A stretch of DNA of 64,000 nucleotides from JACKHO01 sp041398745. Its GTDB lineage: Bacteria > Planctomycetota > Planctomycetia > Planctomycetales > Planctomycetaceae. Every line of letters begins with the position of its first letter. The first letter of the stretch is position 1. A program made the position numbers and the translations under genes. This document shows positions 1 to 8,760 of this stretch, one piece after another. The notes under the pieces were generated by a model, which saw only the letters and a program-made list of their open reading frames with translations, was not told where the DNA came from and did no database searches. The DNA lies in contig JAWKUB010000008.1 in assembly GCA_041398745.1 (NCBI GenBank), positions 372,001-436,000 of the forward strand, written 5' to 3'.

Positions 1-7
1 AAGATCG

Positions 8-667
8 TTGTGGGTGATCTTCGGACTCATTGCGGTTCTTGCTCTCGTTGCGGTATTGGTCCTTTCGTCAATGCGATCCGACGAAGGTTTGATTCAAGAT
101 GGTGTTCTGCATTTCGATGGCCACACTCGCATCGTGACCAATGTGCAGCGGGAGCTTCCGGTGACACTCGAAGCGTGGATCAAGCCTAATGATTATCTAG
201 ATGAAAACTGTCAGTTCATCATCGGCTCAGACATCCCCGGCGAATACGGTCTCGGCATCGCCATCTGTGGGTCGGCGTTGAGCGTCGAACACATCGAAGG
301 CATGGTGAATTCAAAATCCGCCGTTCCACCAAATCGCTGGTCTCATGTGGCCGCTGTTTTCACCGAGTCCGAGACACGGCTCTACCTGAACGGCAAACTC
401 GTGGCGACGGTCCCCGGCTCGAAGCCGGGAGGCGAAACTCGGTTTGTCATTGGGAATGTTGGGGAAAACAATCTGATCAGCTTCCTTCGAGGACAAGTCC
501 GGTCAGTTCGGATTTCGGACGGTGAGCGGTACGTAAGCGAGTTCGAAGCAAAAGATTTCGAGGACGATGAGAATACTCTCGTTCTGATTGACGGAACAAC
601 GATAATCGTGGGAACCAATTTGATGGATGCAAGAAAGCAATTGGTCGGAAGTGTAGACACTTTTTGA
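8..667 (+). CDS. LamG-like jellyroll domain protein, membrane-anchored (5' end uncertain)
   Basis: The 219-residue product starts with a hydrophobic segment (about residues 3-20, IFGLIAVLALVAVLVL) and continues as a single beta-rich domain of the LamG/concanavalin-A-like jellyroll type. Recognisable features are the 'LEAWIKP' strand, 'RWSHVAAVF', 'ETRLYLNGKLVAT' and 'FVIGN', which match the usual LamG pattern of W-x-H-V-A followed by a Y-x-N-G-x-x hairpin. The reading frame stays open to the left edge of the window and the only nearby initiator is TTG at 8, so the true start may lie outside. The gene converges on the recombinase at 700-2373 with 32 nt between the stops. In planctomycetes such domains often bind carbohydrate or protein ligands outside the cytoplasm; no specific ligand can be assigned here. 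It may be cargo of the tRNA-Ala-linked element. Confidence 0.6.
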   Translation: MWVIFGLIAVLALVAVLVLSSMRSDEGLIQDGVLHFDGHTRIVTNVQRELPVTLEAWIKPNDYLDENCQFIIGSDIPGEYGLGIAICGSALSVEHIEGMVNSKSAVPPNRWSHVAAVFTESETRLYLNGKLVATVPGSKPGGETRFVIGNVGENNLISFLRGQVRSVRISDGERYVSEFEAKDFEDDENTLVLIDGTTIIVGTNLMDARKQLVGSVDTF

Positions 668-699
668 TAACGGGCGGACACGTGCGAAAATTCCGCACG

Positions 700-2373
700 T
701 CAGTGGGTATCATCAATTCTCCTTTGCGTCCATTTATTCACAACGGGATCGACTGCCAACGCATCTAAGAATGGACGAAACGTCGGTTCCAGAGATTGAA
801 TCGCCTCTTTCGCCTCGTCGTACAACCTGTCGGCGTAGCGATCCGTGATTCTTCCACCCGATGTCCCACTACCATCAACACTCCGAGCATTCAACAGGTC
901 TGCGACTTCTGCACCGTGCTTCGGTCGAGCCATGTTCGGAAGAATCTTTCGAATGGTCTTGAATGTGAGGCGAGGAAATCCGTCAATGGTTCGGCTGAGT
1001 CGTGTCACGACGCCTTCGTGCGAATCAGACTTGGAAGGAATTGCCTGCCACCACTTGGCGATTCGAGTTTCAGGGTTTTCCCACGACTCTCGGTAAAGAG
1101 GAACGCCGTCCTCGGTCACCCAGAGGATTTCTGTACCAATTCTTTTTGCTCGGTTTATGCTCCAACGCACAAGTCCGGCAGTTTCCGGCCAGAGTATCCA
1201 CTCTCCGTATTCGCCTGTCTTCTCACGGTCGATGATGATCCAATCGTCTTGCTCTTCAGTTTCTGGATGGACAGTCAAGTAGTTATTGATTTCGAGTCGC
1301 CCCAACTCCGATGCCTGCATCCCGCAATTGACACCAATTGCCAACATCGCTTTTCCGAGAGTGTCAAGATGCGGGACAATGATAGCGAGTTGCTCAGGCG
1401 TGTAAGTGCCCTTCGAAACTCGGCGAGTAGCATTCTTGCGACGATCACTGGCCGTGCGATTGGGTTTTCGGTCGAATTTTCCCTTAGGCCGAGACCAATT
1501 CCAACGTTCGCTGTCACTGATCCAATTTACAATCGACCACAAACAATCCAATTTGTGTTTCGCATCGTCGTATCCGATAGATTTGCCCGTTTTTGAGCTG
1601 ATGGGACGATTGCGGTAATACGCTAACAGTTCGTCGAGCTTGTCTCGGTCTAGTCTCCACATCGGGAAGTCCTCGTGAGCTTCCATGATCAGACGAGACC
1701 AGCGAAGGTAGTTCTTGGGAGATCGAGCAAGCTGTCCGTTTTCGTGTCGCTTGCCAGTCTTTTCGATGTTCTGCTGGTATGCCTTGATCGCTTGGTGAAA
1801 AGTCCTTGTTTCAGCGTCGGCGTTCGGCGGCGGACCGTGACCGTTCAGTTTTTCGACAAGAGACTGATCTAAGCCCAGAGCGGCACCTGTTCGTTCATTT
1901 TGTATGAGTAATGTGACCAGTTTGGTGACCCGATCATCCAACATCTTGATCAGTTGGCTCTCACCTCGTGTGATGGCAATTTCGTCATCGACCTCAACTT
2001 CAACGCCGAGCTTTCGCAGTCTCGAAAGCACCGTCGCATCTTCCGATGCAAACCCGTGACCGTAGGCGTCATCCGTCTTTGATGGCTGACGGACGTTGAA
2101 CGTCAGTCGCTCACCACGTTCAACCTGCTTGGCGTAGGGCAAAATCCAATTCGCCCATTTGTCTATCTTCAACTCTTCGCACTGCTTGGCAAACAGGTCT
2201 TTGAGTGCATCACGCCGACGTTCCATCTCGCCGACTGATTCTGTGCGAATGTTGCCAACGGTGAAGCGTTTTCCTCCTATTCGAGGACGGACATTGCCGT
2301 TCTTGTCGGCTGCTGGAAGCTGGCTCTGGTACTGTCTGCGTCGATTATTTTGGGGAGCATTCATGCTCCGCAT
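700..2373 (-). CDS. Tyrosine recombinase/integrase-like protein, first catalytic Arg replaced
   Basis: The C-terminal third of this 557-residue protein has the layout of a tyrosine recombinase catalytic domain. 'TPEQLAIIVPHL' (324-335) and 'GMQASELGRLEI' (351-362) correspond to the region around the first catalytic Arg, 'TFKTIRKILPNMAR' (470-483) to the second Arg box, and 'ITDRYADRLY' (509-518) to the tyrosine box (probable nucleophile Tyr513). At the first Arg position the usual G-L-R is G-M-Q (Gln353), so activity is doubtful. The N-terminal 300 residues resemble a SAM-like core-binding domain with a long basic linker. The frame stays open upstream into the tRNA terminator hairpin; I chose ATG 2373 (a second ATG is at 2364) because earlier starts would overlap that hairpin. 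The gene lies just past the 3' end of tRNA-Ala, the usual place for an integrase of an integrated element. Confidence 0.75.
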   Translation of the reverse strand: MRSMNAPQNNRRRQYQSQLPAADKNGNVRPRIGGKRFTVGNIRTESVGEMERRRDALKDLFAKQCEELKIDKWANWILPYAKQVERGERLTFNVRQPSKTDDAYGHGFASEDATVLSRLRKLGVEVEVDDEIAITRGESQLIKMLDDRVTKLVTLLIQNERTGAALGLDQSLVEKLNGHGPPPNADAETRTFHQAIKAYQQNIEKTGKRHENGQLARSPKNYLRWSRLIMEAHEDFPMWRLDRDKLDELLAYYRNRPISSKTGKSIGYDDAKHKLDCLWSIVNWISDSERWNWSRPKGKFDRKPNRTASDRRKNATRRVSKGTYTPEQLAIIVPHLDTLGKAMLAIGVNCGMQASELGRLEINNYLTVHPETEEQDDWIIIDREKTGEYGEWILWPETAGLVRWSINRAKRIGTEILWVTEDGVPLYRESWENPETRIAKWWQAIPSKSDSHEGVVTRLSRTIDGFPRLTFKTIRKILPNMARPKHGAEVADLLNARSVDGSGTSGGRITDRYADRLYDEAKEAIQSLEPTFRPFLDALAVDPVVNKWTQRRIDDTH

Positions 2374-2517
2374 TTCTGGTCCAGAAGCCTCGACTTTCAG
2401 ATCGAAAAAGGCCAAATGGGACACGAAATAGGCCACTAAAAAGGCCAACATCTCAAATGGGCCAAGTAGGGCGAGATGCCTGATTCGCCGCAAACTATTC
2501 TTGGGCAAGCGTTTGTG

Positions 2518-2558
2518 CAAAAAGAAAGCCCGTTGCAAAATGAATTGCAACGGGCTTT
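2518..2558 (-). terminator. Rho-independent terminator of tRNA-Ala
   Basis: A perfect 14-bp inverted repeat (2525-2538 and 2545-2558, AAAGCCCGTTGCAA around a 6-nt loop) is followed on the minus strand by CTTTTTG. It lies four bases beyond the 3' end of the tRNA-Ala gene and would end its transcript. It also separates the tRNA transcript from the recombinase on the same strand. Confidence 0.85.
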
Positions 2559-2561
2559 AAG

Positions 2562-2634
<73 letters not shown>

Positions 2635-2646
2635 GGTCAGTTGCAA

Positions 2647-2674
2647 AGGGTATGCGATGATCGCACGATGTCAA
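2647..2674 (-). promoter_or_regulatory. Predicted sigma-70-type promoter of tRNA-Ala
   Basis: On the minus strand TTGACA (2674-2669) and TACCCT (2652-2647) are 16 bp apart, and the -10 hexamer ends 12 bp before the tRNA 5' end at 2634. The -35 is perfect; the -10 is moderate. Confidence 0.55.
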
Positions 2675-2809
2675 GCTCGACGCACTTGGGATCGCAACTT
2701 GAATCATAGCCGGAGTATTCGTCGATTTTTCTTCTTCTTTCCCTGTTCGGCACGGAACGCTATTCTGGATGCCTCAGCAAACATTCGGAAAAGCTGATGG
2801 GAGGGCATA

Positions 2810-4135
2810 TTGGCGGAGCGAGAAACAATCCAGCCGGAAGGCGTTTTGAGTGCAGTCGTCGTTAGCCAAATGTTGTTTATGGCGGGGCATTCGCTGACGT
2901 CGACCACCAGCGGATTTCTCACCTATTCCTTCTTTGAATTCGCCCCATCGGCATTTGCTGCGGCGCTATTGCTCACTCTTCCTGACGCAGCTGGAATGTT
3001 TGGCCTTGCGACACGTTGGCTCAGTCAATACTGCGGCGGACGCAAGCGAGTTTGGATGACGTCATTTCTCGCAGCGCGAGTGGCTTCGTTTCTTATTCCG
3101 ATCGCGCTCGTGTGGCGTGAACAAGTCCCACTCGTGTCAGCCCAGACGTTCATTCTGATTTGTGTGGGTGTCTGGCACATGTGTCAGGCGGTGAGTTTTC
3201 TGGCGTATCTGTCCTGGATTTCGGTCCTCGTGAAAGACAACCGCTGGGGCCGTTTGTTTGCTGCGTACAGCGTTGCCAGTCTCGTCGTCCGGTTTGTCTT
3301 GCCAACAGTCATTGCCCTGTGGCGCGAGCATTCTCTTCAGGATGCCTCCCCCGTATGGAAAATGGGAAGCTATGCCGTGGTATTCGCATTGGGAGGATTG
3401 CTCTGTCTGGCATCCATGATCCCGCTGCTGCGACTCCCCGATGCTATCCCTGAAGAAACGCACAAGCCCTCCGGCAGTTCACCTTCCACGGTCAACCGAA
3501 TGTGGTCGGTTCTAAAGGATTCCAAGTACCGCCGCCTGCTGGCTCACTGGTGGTGGCTTTCATTATTTCAGGGGCTGACTCAGGCGATTCTCTGGAAGTA
3601 CCGCATTAACGTCCTGAACATTTCGCTCCCGACATTCCTGATGATGGACGCGGGCATGTTTCTGCTGCAAATTCCCATGAGCATCTGGGCCGGACAGCTC
3701 TGTGATCGTGGTCGACTTTGGCCCGCGTATGCGTGGAGTGTGGCAGGTGTCAGTTTCTCGATGCTGTTCTACATTGCCGCGACCAAAGAGACGTGGTGGC
3801 TGCTGGTCGTTGGGCATTTGCTGTTCGGTTTTTTCGGTATGATCAATGTGTGCCTCGACACCGCCAGCCTGCGCCTTGCTCCGCGAGACGATAACCTCAT
3901 GCACATTTCACTATTGCGGCAGGTGGGAAGTGTGCTGGCTGCCGCCTCGGGATTATTCGCCGGATGGTGGCTCGACCGCTTTCTCGCGGCAAATCAAGGC
4001 GTTGGCCTCGGCACAGGATGCCGTATTCTCATGGTACTCTCCTGGGCTGGCAGAATATTGGCCGTGATTTGGTTGCTGCCCTTCTTGTGGACAGTGGACC
4101 GTACTGGTGAAACGGAATCTGCGGGCGAGGGATGA
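2810..4135 (+). CDS. MFS transporter
   Basis: The 441-residue, strongly hydrophobic protein has about twelve predicted membrane segments split by a polar central loop (around residues 215-240, 'PDAIPEETHKPSGSSPSTVNRMW'), the two-times-six arrangement of the major facilitator superfamily. Recognisable helices include 'AFAAALLLTLPDAAGMFGLA' near the N-terminus and 'FGMINVCLDTASLRLAPRDD' in the second half. The start is TTG at 2810, supported by a GGGAGGG Shine-Dalgarno sequence four bases upstream; the next in-frame ATGs lie inside the first membrane helix. The substrate cannot be inferred. It stands alone between the tRNA-Ala promoter region and the HtrA-like gene, with 96 bp to the next start. 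Confidence 0.8.
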   Translation: MAERETIQPEGVLSAVVVSQMLFMAGHSLTSTTSGFLTYSFFEFAPSAFAAALLLTLPDAAGMFGLATRWLSQYCGGRKRVWMTSFLAARVASFLIPIALVWREQVPLVSAQTFILICVGVWHMCQAVSFLAYLSWISVLVKDNRWGRLFAAYSVASLVVRFVLPTVIALWREHSLQDASPVWKMGSYAVVFALGGLLCLASMIPLLRLPDAIPEETHKPSGSSPSTVNRMWSVLKDSKYRRLLAHWWWLSLFQGLTQAILWKYRINVLNISLPTFLMMDAGMFLLQIPMSIWAGQLCDRGRLWPAYAWSVAGVSFSMLFYIAATKETWWLLVVGHLLFGFFGMINVCLDTASLRLAPRDDNLMHISLLRQVGSVLAAASGLFAGWWLDRFLAANQGVGLGTGCRILMVLSWAGRILAVIWLLPFLWTVDRTGETESAGEG

Positions 4136-4231
4136 GGCGTTTCCAATCAAAACCTTGTGTTTTGGTTGGCCAGGAGTTCCGCCAACGCGATACAATTCCA
4201 GTGACTTCCAAAAGCCTGAACGGGATCGCCC

Positions 4232-5281
4232 ATGCTGCGTTCGATTGTCACTTTCTTGCTTGCAATACTCGTCCTGCTTCCTGCTGTTTCGTCAGCACAG
4301 AACGAAGGACCTGAGCCTCCGTTGCGTGACCCTTATCTCCTGACGGGGAGTCGGCTGCGGAATGCGTTTCGCCCAGTCGTAGAGACTGCCCGGACTTGGA
4401 CTGTCGAAATCCTCGACGAAAAGGGTCGTCGCGTGTCGCAGGGGGTCATTGTTGGTTCTGATGGTGAAATCCTGACGAAGGCAAGTGAGTTACCAGACCC
4501 GTTTCGCGTGCGCATCAGCAGTCGACGCACGTTTGAAGGCGAGGTGCTGAAGACCGAAGAGACCAACGACCTCGCACTTGTGAAGATTGACCAGAACGAC
4601 TTGCCTGTAGTGGAATGGCGCGAGAAAGAACTCACCGATGGGCAGTGGCTCATTACTCCCGGAATCGCCGTAACTCCGGTGGCGGTCGGTGTACTGGGAG
4701 TTCAGCCAAGAAAGGTTCCACAATCAGTCCGCGGCGTGCTTGGAATCCAAATGGACGTGGGTGGTCCGCCGAGGATTATCCAAGTCTTTCCGGAGGGGGG
4801 CGCCAATGAGGCGGGTGTTCTCGTCGATGATGTCATTCTGAAAATTGATGGCAAAGAAATGGCGCATGCCCGCGACGTTGTCGAATTGGTTCAGAAATAT
4901 CGACCGGGAGAACAAATTATGCTGAGTCTCGAAAGGAAGGGAAAGCCCATTGAAATCAAGGCCACGCTGACCCACCCATTCGGGCAGTTGCTGTCCCGAA
5001 TTGCCATGCAGAATCAACTGGGGGGCGAACTAAGTAACCGTCGTGATGATTTCCCACTTGTCTTCCAGCACGACTCAGTCCTTCAGCCGCGTGATTGTGG
5101 TGGAATTGTTGTCGATCTTGATGGTCAGGCTGTCGGCTTAAACATAGCACGTGCAGGTCGTACGGAGACGTATTCGCTTCCCGTGAGCGTTGTTCTGGAA
5201 ACGCTGAAATCCCTGCGGGAAACCTCGTCGACCGCAACCCAATCGCCTACATCGACAACCAGCGACGAACTCAACAAGTAG
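4232..5281 (+). CDS. HtrA-like trypsin-fold protein with internal PDZ domain and Cys at the nucleophile position
   Basis: The 349-residue exported protein (signal peptide about 1-22, ending VSSA) has an N-terminal half of an HtrA/S1C protease: 'GVIVGSDGEILTKASEL' (71-87) and 'TNDLALVKID' (111-120, containing the expected Asp113). The catalytic His position reads Ser85. The usual serine motif does not follow; instead a PDZ domain ('GVLGIQMDVG', 'VFPEGGANEAGVLVDDVILKI', about 167-247) comes first, and 'QPRDCGGIVVDLDGQAVGLNI' (285-305) appears after it, with Cys289 where GDSGG has Ser. The order is therefore protease half, PDZ, protease half. The His and Ser changes suggest loss of proteolysis or a different chemistry, perhaps a binding or chaperone role in the periplasm. 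The stop is one base before the sulfatase start, so the two are probably co-translated. Confidence 0.75.
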   Translation: MLRSIVTFLLAILVLLPAVSSAQNEGPEPPLRDPYLLTGSRLRNAFRPVVETARTWTVEILDEKGRRVSQGVIVGSDGEILTKASELPDPFRVRISSRRTFEGEVLKTEETNDLALVKIDQNDLPVVEWREKELTDGQWLITPGIAVTPVAVGVLGVQPRKVPQSVRGVLGIQMDVGGPPRIIQVFPEGGANEAGVLVDDVILKIDGKEMAHARDVVELVQKYRPGEQIMLSLERKGKPIEIKATLTHPFGQLLSRIAMQNQLGGELSNRRDDFPLVFQHDSVLQPRDCGGIVVDLDGQAVGLNIARAGRTETYSLPVSVVLETLKSLRETSSTATQSPTSTTSDELNK

Positions 5282-5282
5282 C

Positions 5283-6704
5283 ATGATGCGGCCGAACATT
5301 CTGTGGATTTGTACGGACCAGCAGCGGTTCGACACGGTTTCGTCGCTGGGAAATCCACTGATCAACACACCGCATGTGGATCGGGTGGTGGAGGAAGGTG
5401 TCGCCTTTACGCAGGCGTATTGCCAGAGTCCTGTTTGCACCCCCAGCCGCGCGTCATTTCTTACAGGTCGTTATCCGCAGACGACCCGCTGCCGTCAGAA
5501 CGGTCAGAAGATTCCCGCCGACGAGCGACTGCTCCCTCGCATTCTGGCTGACGCCGGCTATCGCTGCGGACTGTCGGGAAAACTGCACCTTGCCTCTTGC
5601 GCAAATGGGCGCGTCGAAGAGAGAATTGATGATGGCTACGAAGTGTTTCACTGGTCGCACCATCCGCAACCGGACTGGCCAGAAAATGCTTACACGCAGT
5701 GGCTGACATCCAGGGGCGTAACGTGGGACGAACTCTATCAGGGGCCGGAGACGGACTACGTCAAGCACGGCATCCCTACGAAATATCATCAAACGACATG
5801 GTGCGCCGAGAAGGCCATTGAGTTCATCAACGAGGCTCCCACTGATGGACGTCCGTGGCTCTTCTCCGTCAACATGTTCGCCCCGCACCATCCGTTCGAT
5901 CCTTCGCCGGAATACCTTGCCCGTTACCGGCCAGAGGACATGCCGGTGCCGAAGTGGCGCAACGGGGCACTCAATTCGAAACCCCGGTACCAGCAACTCG
6001 ATCATCAATGGGCCCATAACTCGCCCGGTGGAATGCGCGTGAGTGACATCACCACGCAACAGTCACAGGCGATTACCGCCGCGTACTATGCCATGTGTGA
6101 GCAAATCGACGATCAGGTCGGACGCATGCTCGCGGCGCTGGATGCGTCCGGGCAGCGTGAAAACACCATTGTCATTTTCATGTCCGACCACGGAGAAATG
6201 CTGGGCGACCATGGCCTTTACTTGAAGGGCCCCCATTTTTACGACGAAGCCATCCACGTGCCGCTCGTCATGTCACTTCCGGGGATCTTTGCCGGAAACG
6301 TGCGACGGAATGCCTTTGTCGAATTGACCGACCTCTGCCCCACGCTGCTGGAATGTTGCGGCCTGGAAGTGGAGCCACAAATTCAGGGGGAGTCGTTCCG
6401 CCAACTGCTCATCGATCCCTCCACCCCCGATGAGCATCGGGACGATGTCTACTGCGAATACACAAACTCGTGGACGCATCATCGCTCGTACGGTTCAATG
6501 CTCCGCACAGATGAATTCAAACTGGTGGTCTACCACGGCACAGGCGAGGGCGAACTGTACGACCTTCGTGAAGACCCCGACGAATTTGAGAATCTTTGGG
6601 CGAGTCCAGCGGCGCAAGCGGTGAAGCTGCAGCTTATGCAGCGTTTGTTCGACCGCAGCTTCTTCACGCTCGATCCTATGCCACCACGGCTGGGACCGTT
6701 CTGA
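5283..6704 (+). CDS. Type I sulfatase (formylglycine-dependent arylsulfatase family)
   Basis: The 473-residue protein opens directly with the alkaline-phosphatase-superfamily core 'RPNILWICTDQQRFDT', with the metal-binding Asp12. It carries the sulfatase signature C52-T-P-S-R56, whose Cys is converted to formylglycine, followed by 'GRYPQTTRCRQNG'. 'SGKLHL' and 'VIFMSDHGEMLGDHGLYLKG' supply further metal and substrate residues, and 'ELYDLREDPDEFENLW' is the conserved C-terminal motif. No signal peptide is seen, so it is cytoplasmic or exported by an unrecognised route. The start is the first of two adjacent ATGs (5283 or 5286), one base after the stop of the HtrA-like gene. Planctomycetes carry many sulfatases for sulfated polysaccharides; the substrate is not predictable. 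Confidence 0.92.
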   Translation: MMRPNILWICTDQQRFDTVSSLGNPLINTPHVDRVVEEGVAFTQAYCQSPVCTPSRASFLTGRYPQTTRCRQNGQKIPADERLLPRILADAGYRCGLSGKLHLASCANGRVEERIDDGYEVFHWSHHPQPDWPENAYTQWLTSRGVTWDELYQGPETDYVKHGIPTKYHQTTWCAEKAIEFINEAPTDGRPWLFSVNMFAPHHPFDPSPEYLARYRPEDMPVPKWRNGALNSKPRYQQLDHQWAHNSPGGMRVSDITTQQSQAITAAYYAMCEQIDDQVGRMLAALDASGQRENTIVIFMSDHGEMLGDHGLYLKGPHFYDEAIHVPLVMSLPGIFAGNVRRNAFVELTDLCPTLLECCGLEVEPQIQGESFRQLLIDPSTPDEHRDDVYCEYTNSWTHHRSYGSMLRTDEFKLVVYHGTGEGELYDLREDPDEFENLWASPAAQAVKLQLMQRLFDRSFFTLDPMPPRLGPF

Positions 6705-6896
6705 CGGCGGCAGAGATTGCCGATTGGCTGTCGGATCAAATTCTCTTAACCGTTTGCTTGCAGTGATTTACCTGTTTTTTGAAACTGGCTGATTGAGTCA
6801 GCTGTGGTATGCGTCTAAAATCTGCCGACGAGCTCAATCGGAACGGCATTTACCACTTAGATTGTTCCGAACAGGTGAGTCCCCTTTCAGGAGTTG

Positions 6897-7322
6897 ATGT
6901 TGAGGCGTTTTGCGTCACCCTTGCGAATCTTCGCGGCAACATGCGCTATGGCGATGTTGCTTGGGACGCAATTTTTCCACTCGCCGCTGCATCACATCCA
7001 CATTCAGGCTCCGGTTGAGACGAGGGTCAGCGCGACCACGCACTCTCATCCGTGCTCACATACACACGCTCATCATCACCACCAAGACGCTGAACAAGCG
7101 GGGCATACGCATCAGTGCCCGGCGGATGACGGCTCTCATCATCACGAGAACCACTGCCACCTTTGCGAACTGGCCTGTGCTCCGGCGACCGTAGTCATTG
7201 CGGTCGACATGGATTTATCTGGTGAACTCATTCACCAGATTTCTGAGCAGACTTGCTGCCACTGGATTTCTCCATTCGCTCTCTCCCTCACGGCCCGCGG
7301 ACCACCGACGTCTCACTGCTAA
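6897..7322 (+). CDS. Histidine-rich exported protein, probable metal binder
   Basis: The 141-residue product has an N-terminal signal or anchor (about residues 6-24, 'PLRIFAATCAMAMLLGTQFF'). It then has a very His-rich middle, including 'HSPLHHIH', 'HSHPCSHTHAHHHHQD' and 'GSHHHENHCHLCELAC', with several Cys in C-x2-C and CC pairs. This composition suggests binding of zinc, copper or nickel outside the cytoplasm; the general plan recalls small DUF2946-like proteins found beside metal transporters. No transporter is adjacent, and downstream is a DUF1559 gene. AGGAG lies three bases before ATG 6897; TTG starts on either side (6894, 6900) are possible. Function is inferred from composition only. 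Confidence 0.65.
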   Translation: MLRRFASPLRIFAATCAMAMLLGTQFFHSPLHHIHIQAPVETRVSATTHSHPCSHTHAHHHHQDAEQAGHTHQCPADDGSHHHENHCHLCELACAPATVVIAVDMDLSGELIHQISEQTCCHWISPFALSLTARGPPTSHC

Positions 7323-7424
7323 TCATCTGGTTGTTCTTCAATCATTTCAGAGACATGGTCCTGTTTGCGCATCTTAGCAGTAATCGATGCGCGCATTCTT
7401 CATATCCACCGTGAGGTTATTCCG

Positions 7425-8360
7425 ATGTTTCCTGTACGTCCCCGTCGCCGGGGTTTCACGCTCATTGAGCTATTGGTCGTCATTGCCATTATTGCCGTTC
7501 TCATTGCTCTTCTGCTTCCTGCTGTGCAACAGGCTCGCGAAGCAGCCCGACGTGCCGCCTGCAAGAACAACATGCGGCAGTTGGGACTGGGGCTCCACAA
7601 TTATCATGACAGTCACGGCGTTTTCCCGTCTGGTTGGATTGGAGCCACAAACGGTGTTGGCCACGATGTCGAAGGGATGAACGGCTTCGGCTGGGGAACC
7701 ATGATTCTCCCCTACGTCGATCAGGCACCGCTCTACAATCAGCTGAATTTCAGTCAGTCAATCATCGACACCAACAACCTTCCCGAACTGCGCCGCGGCC
7801 TCGCCGTGTTTCGCTGCCCATCCGATCCGCAGCCCGAGACTTGGGAAATCGAACAGGAGGGTTCACCCGGAACCGTATTGGCCGAGTTGGGAACCGCCAA
7901 CTTCGTCGCTGTTTTTGGAAGCGGCCCCGGACAGCCCGGTGGGCGCGACCTCCACGACTGCGAAGGCTATGTGGGCCAGTGCACCGGAAACGGAATCTTT
8001 TTTCACAACAGTCGCGTCAGCATTCGTGACATTGTCGATGGCACAAGCAGTACCATTATCGTTGGCGAACGGATGACTCGCCCCTTTGGGGCCAGCAACG
8101 TCGAGTTGTTCTCGACGTGGTCGGGTGTTGTTCCCGGTGGAGAAGAAGCTTATTCCCGTATTCTCGGACTGGTCGACCATCCCCCCAACAGTGCGCATCA
8201 CGGCGTCATCCACGCCGACGACTTTGGCAGTTACCACATTGGTGGAACTCAGTTCGTACTTGCTGACGGCCACGTTCGCTTCATCGGTGAGAACATCGAT
8301 GAGAACGTCTATCAGCACCTCTCGACACGAGCCAACGGCGAAGTCTTGGGTGAGTTTTAG
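7425..8360 (+). CDS. DUF1559 (SBP_bac_10) pseudopilin-like protein
   Basis: The 311-residue protein begins with a type IV prepilin-like leader, 'RPRRRG/FTLIELLVVIAIIAVLIALLLP', followed by 'AVQQAREAARR', the signature of the large planctomycete DUF1559 family. After the N-terminal helix come the family's 'NNMRQLGLGLHNYHDSHG' and 'FPSGW' motifs, then 'FRCPSD', 'GTSSTIIVGER' and the C-terminal 'FVLADGHVRFIGENID'. A prepilin peptidase would cleave after Gly10, leaving an N-methylated membrane-anchored subunit exposed at the surface. The ATG at 7425 was chosen because it puts the leader at the N-terminus and has GTGAGG eight bases upstream; the frame is open 60 bases further. Members occur in many copies per genome and their molecular role is not established. 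Confidence 0.93.
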   Translation: MFPVRPRRRGFTLIELLVVIAIIAVLIALLLPAVQQAREAARRAACKNNMRQLGLGLHNYHDSHGVFPSGWIGATNGVGHDVEGMNGFGWGTMILPYVDQAPLYNQLNFSQSIIDTNNLPELRRGLAVFRCPSDPQPETWEIEQEGSPGTVLAELGTANFVAVFGSGPGQPGGRDLHDCEGYVGQCTGNGIFFHNSRVSIRDIVDGTSSTIIVGERMTRPFGASNVELFSTWSGVVPGGEEAYSRILGLVDHPPNSAHHGVIHADDFGSYHIGGTQFVLADGHVRFIGENIDENVYQHLSTRANGEVLGEF

Positions 8361-8760
8361 AGCGGTGTCTGATATCCAGGCGTATCAAAGCTAAGAGTGG
8401 GCTCGACAGCATGCTGTCGAGCCCGTCTCATTGAGTCGCTTCCTTCCCAACCAACTGCCATTTCGTCCGGGCTGGTTCGTGTTGTTCATGGTTTGTTCCA
8501 AACCGGTCAACGATACAATCCGTACGATCAGTACAACGAGGCTGAGGCCGCAAGGCGTCGTGACTGGTAGCAAACCAGCCCGATAAAACCGCACGAAACG
8601 CGAGTTTGGTCAATCATCAGCCGCTATCGTATGGCGAACGTGGACATCTGTATTGAGAGTGCCGCACTTGCACGCTAGAGTTGGTAATACCCGGCGTGTT
8701 AATTCACACGCAAAATCACCCACCTGATGGCTTCCCCAGCCAAACTTTGGAGGCAGTCCT
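8361..8760. other. Intergenic region with perfect palindrome
   Basis: No gene is seen in these 400 bases. A perfect 26-bp palindrome (8399-8424, half-site GGGCTCGACAGCA) follows the DUF1559 stop by 38 bases and could form a stable hairpin on either strand, although there is no T-run, so termination is uncertain. A second, weaker hairpin (CTGGT-agca-AACCAG, around 8562-8578) follows. GGAGG at 8750-8754 is the ribosome site of the next gene. I could not match any known riboswitch. Confidence 0.5.

Noticed and set aside
8500..8600. A riboswitch-like fold upstream of the DUF1501 gene
   Set aside because: The short hairpins do not match the conserved core of any riboswitch class I know.
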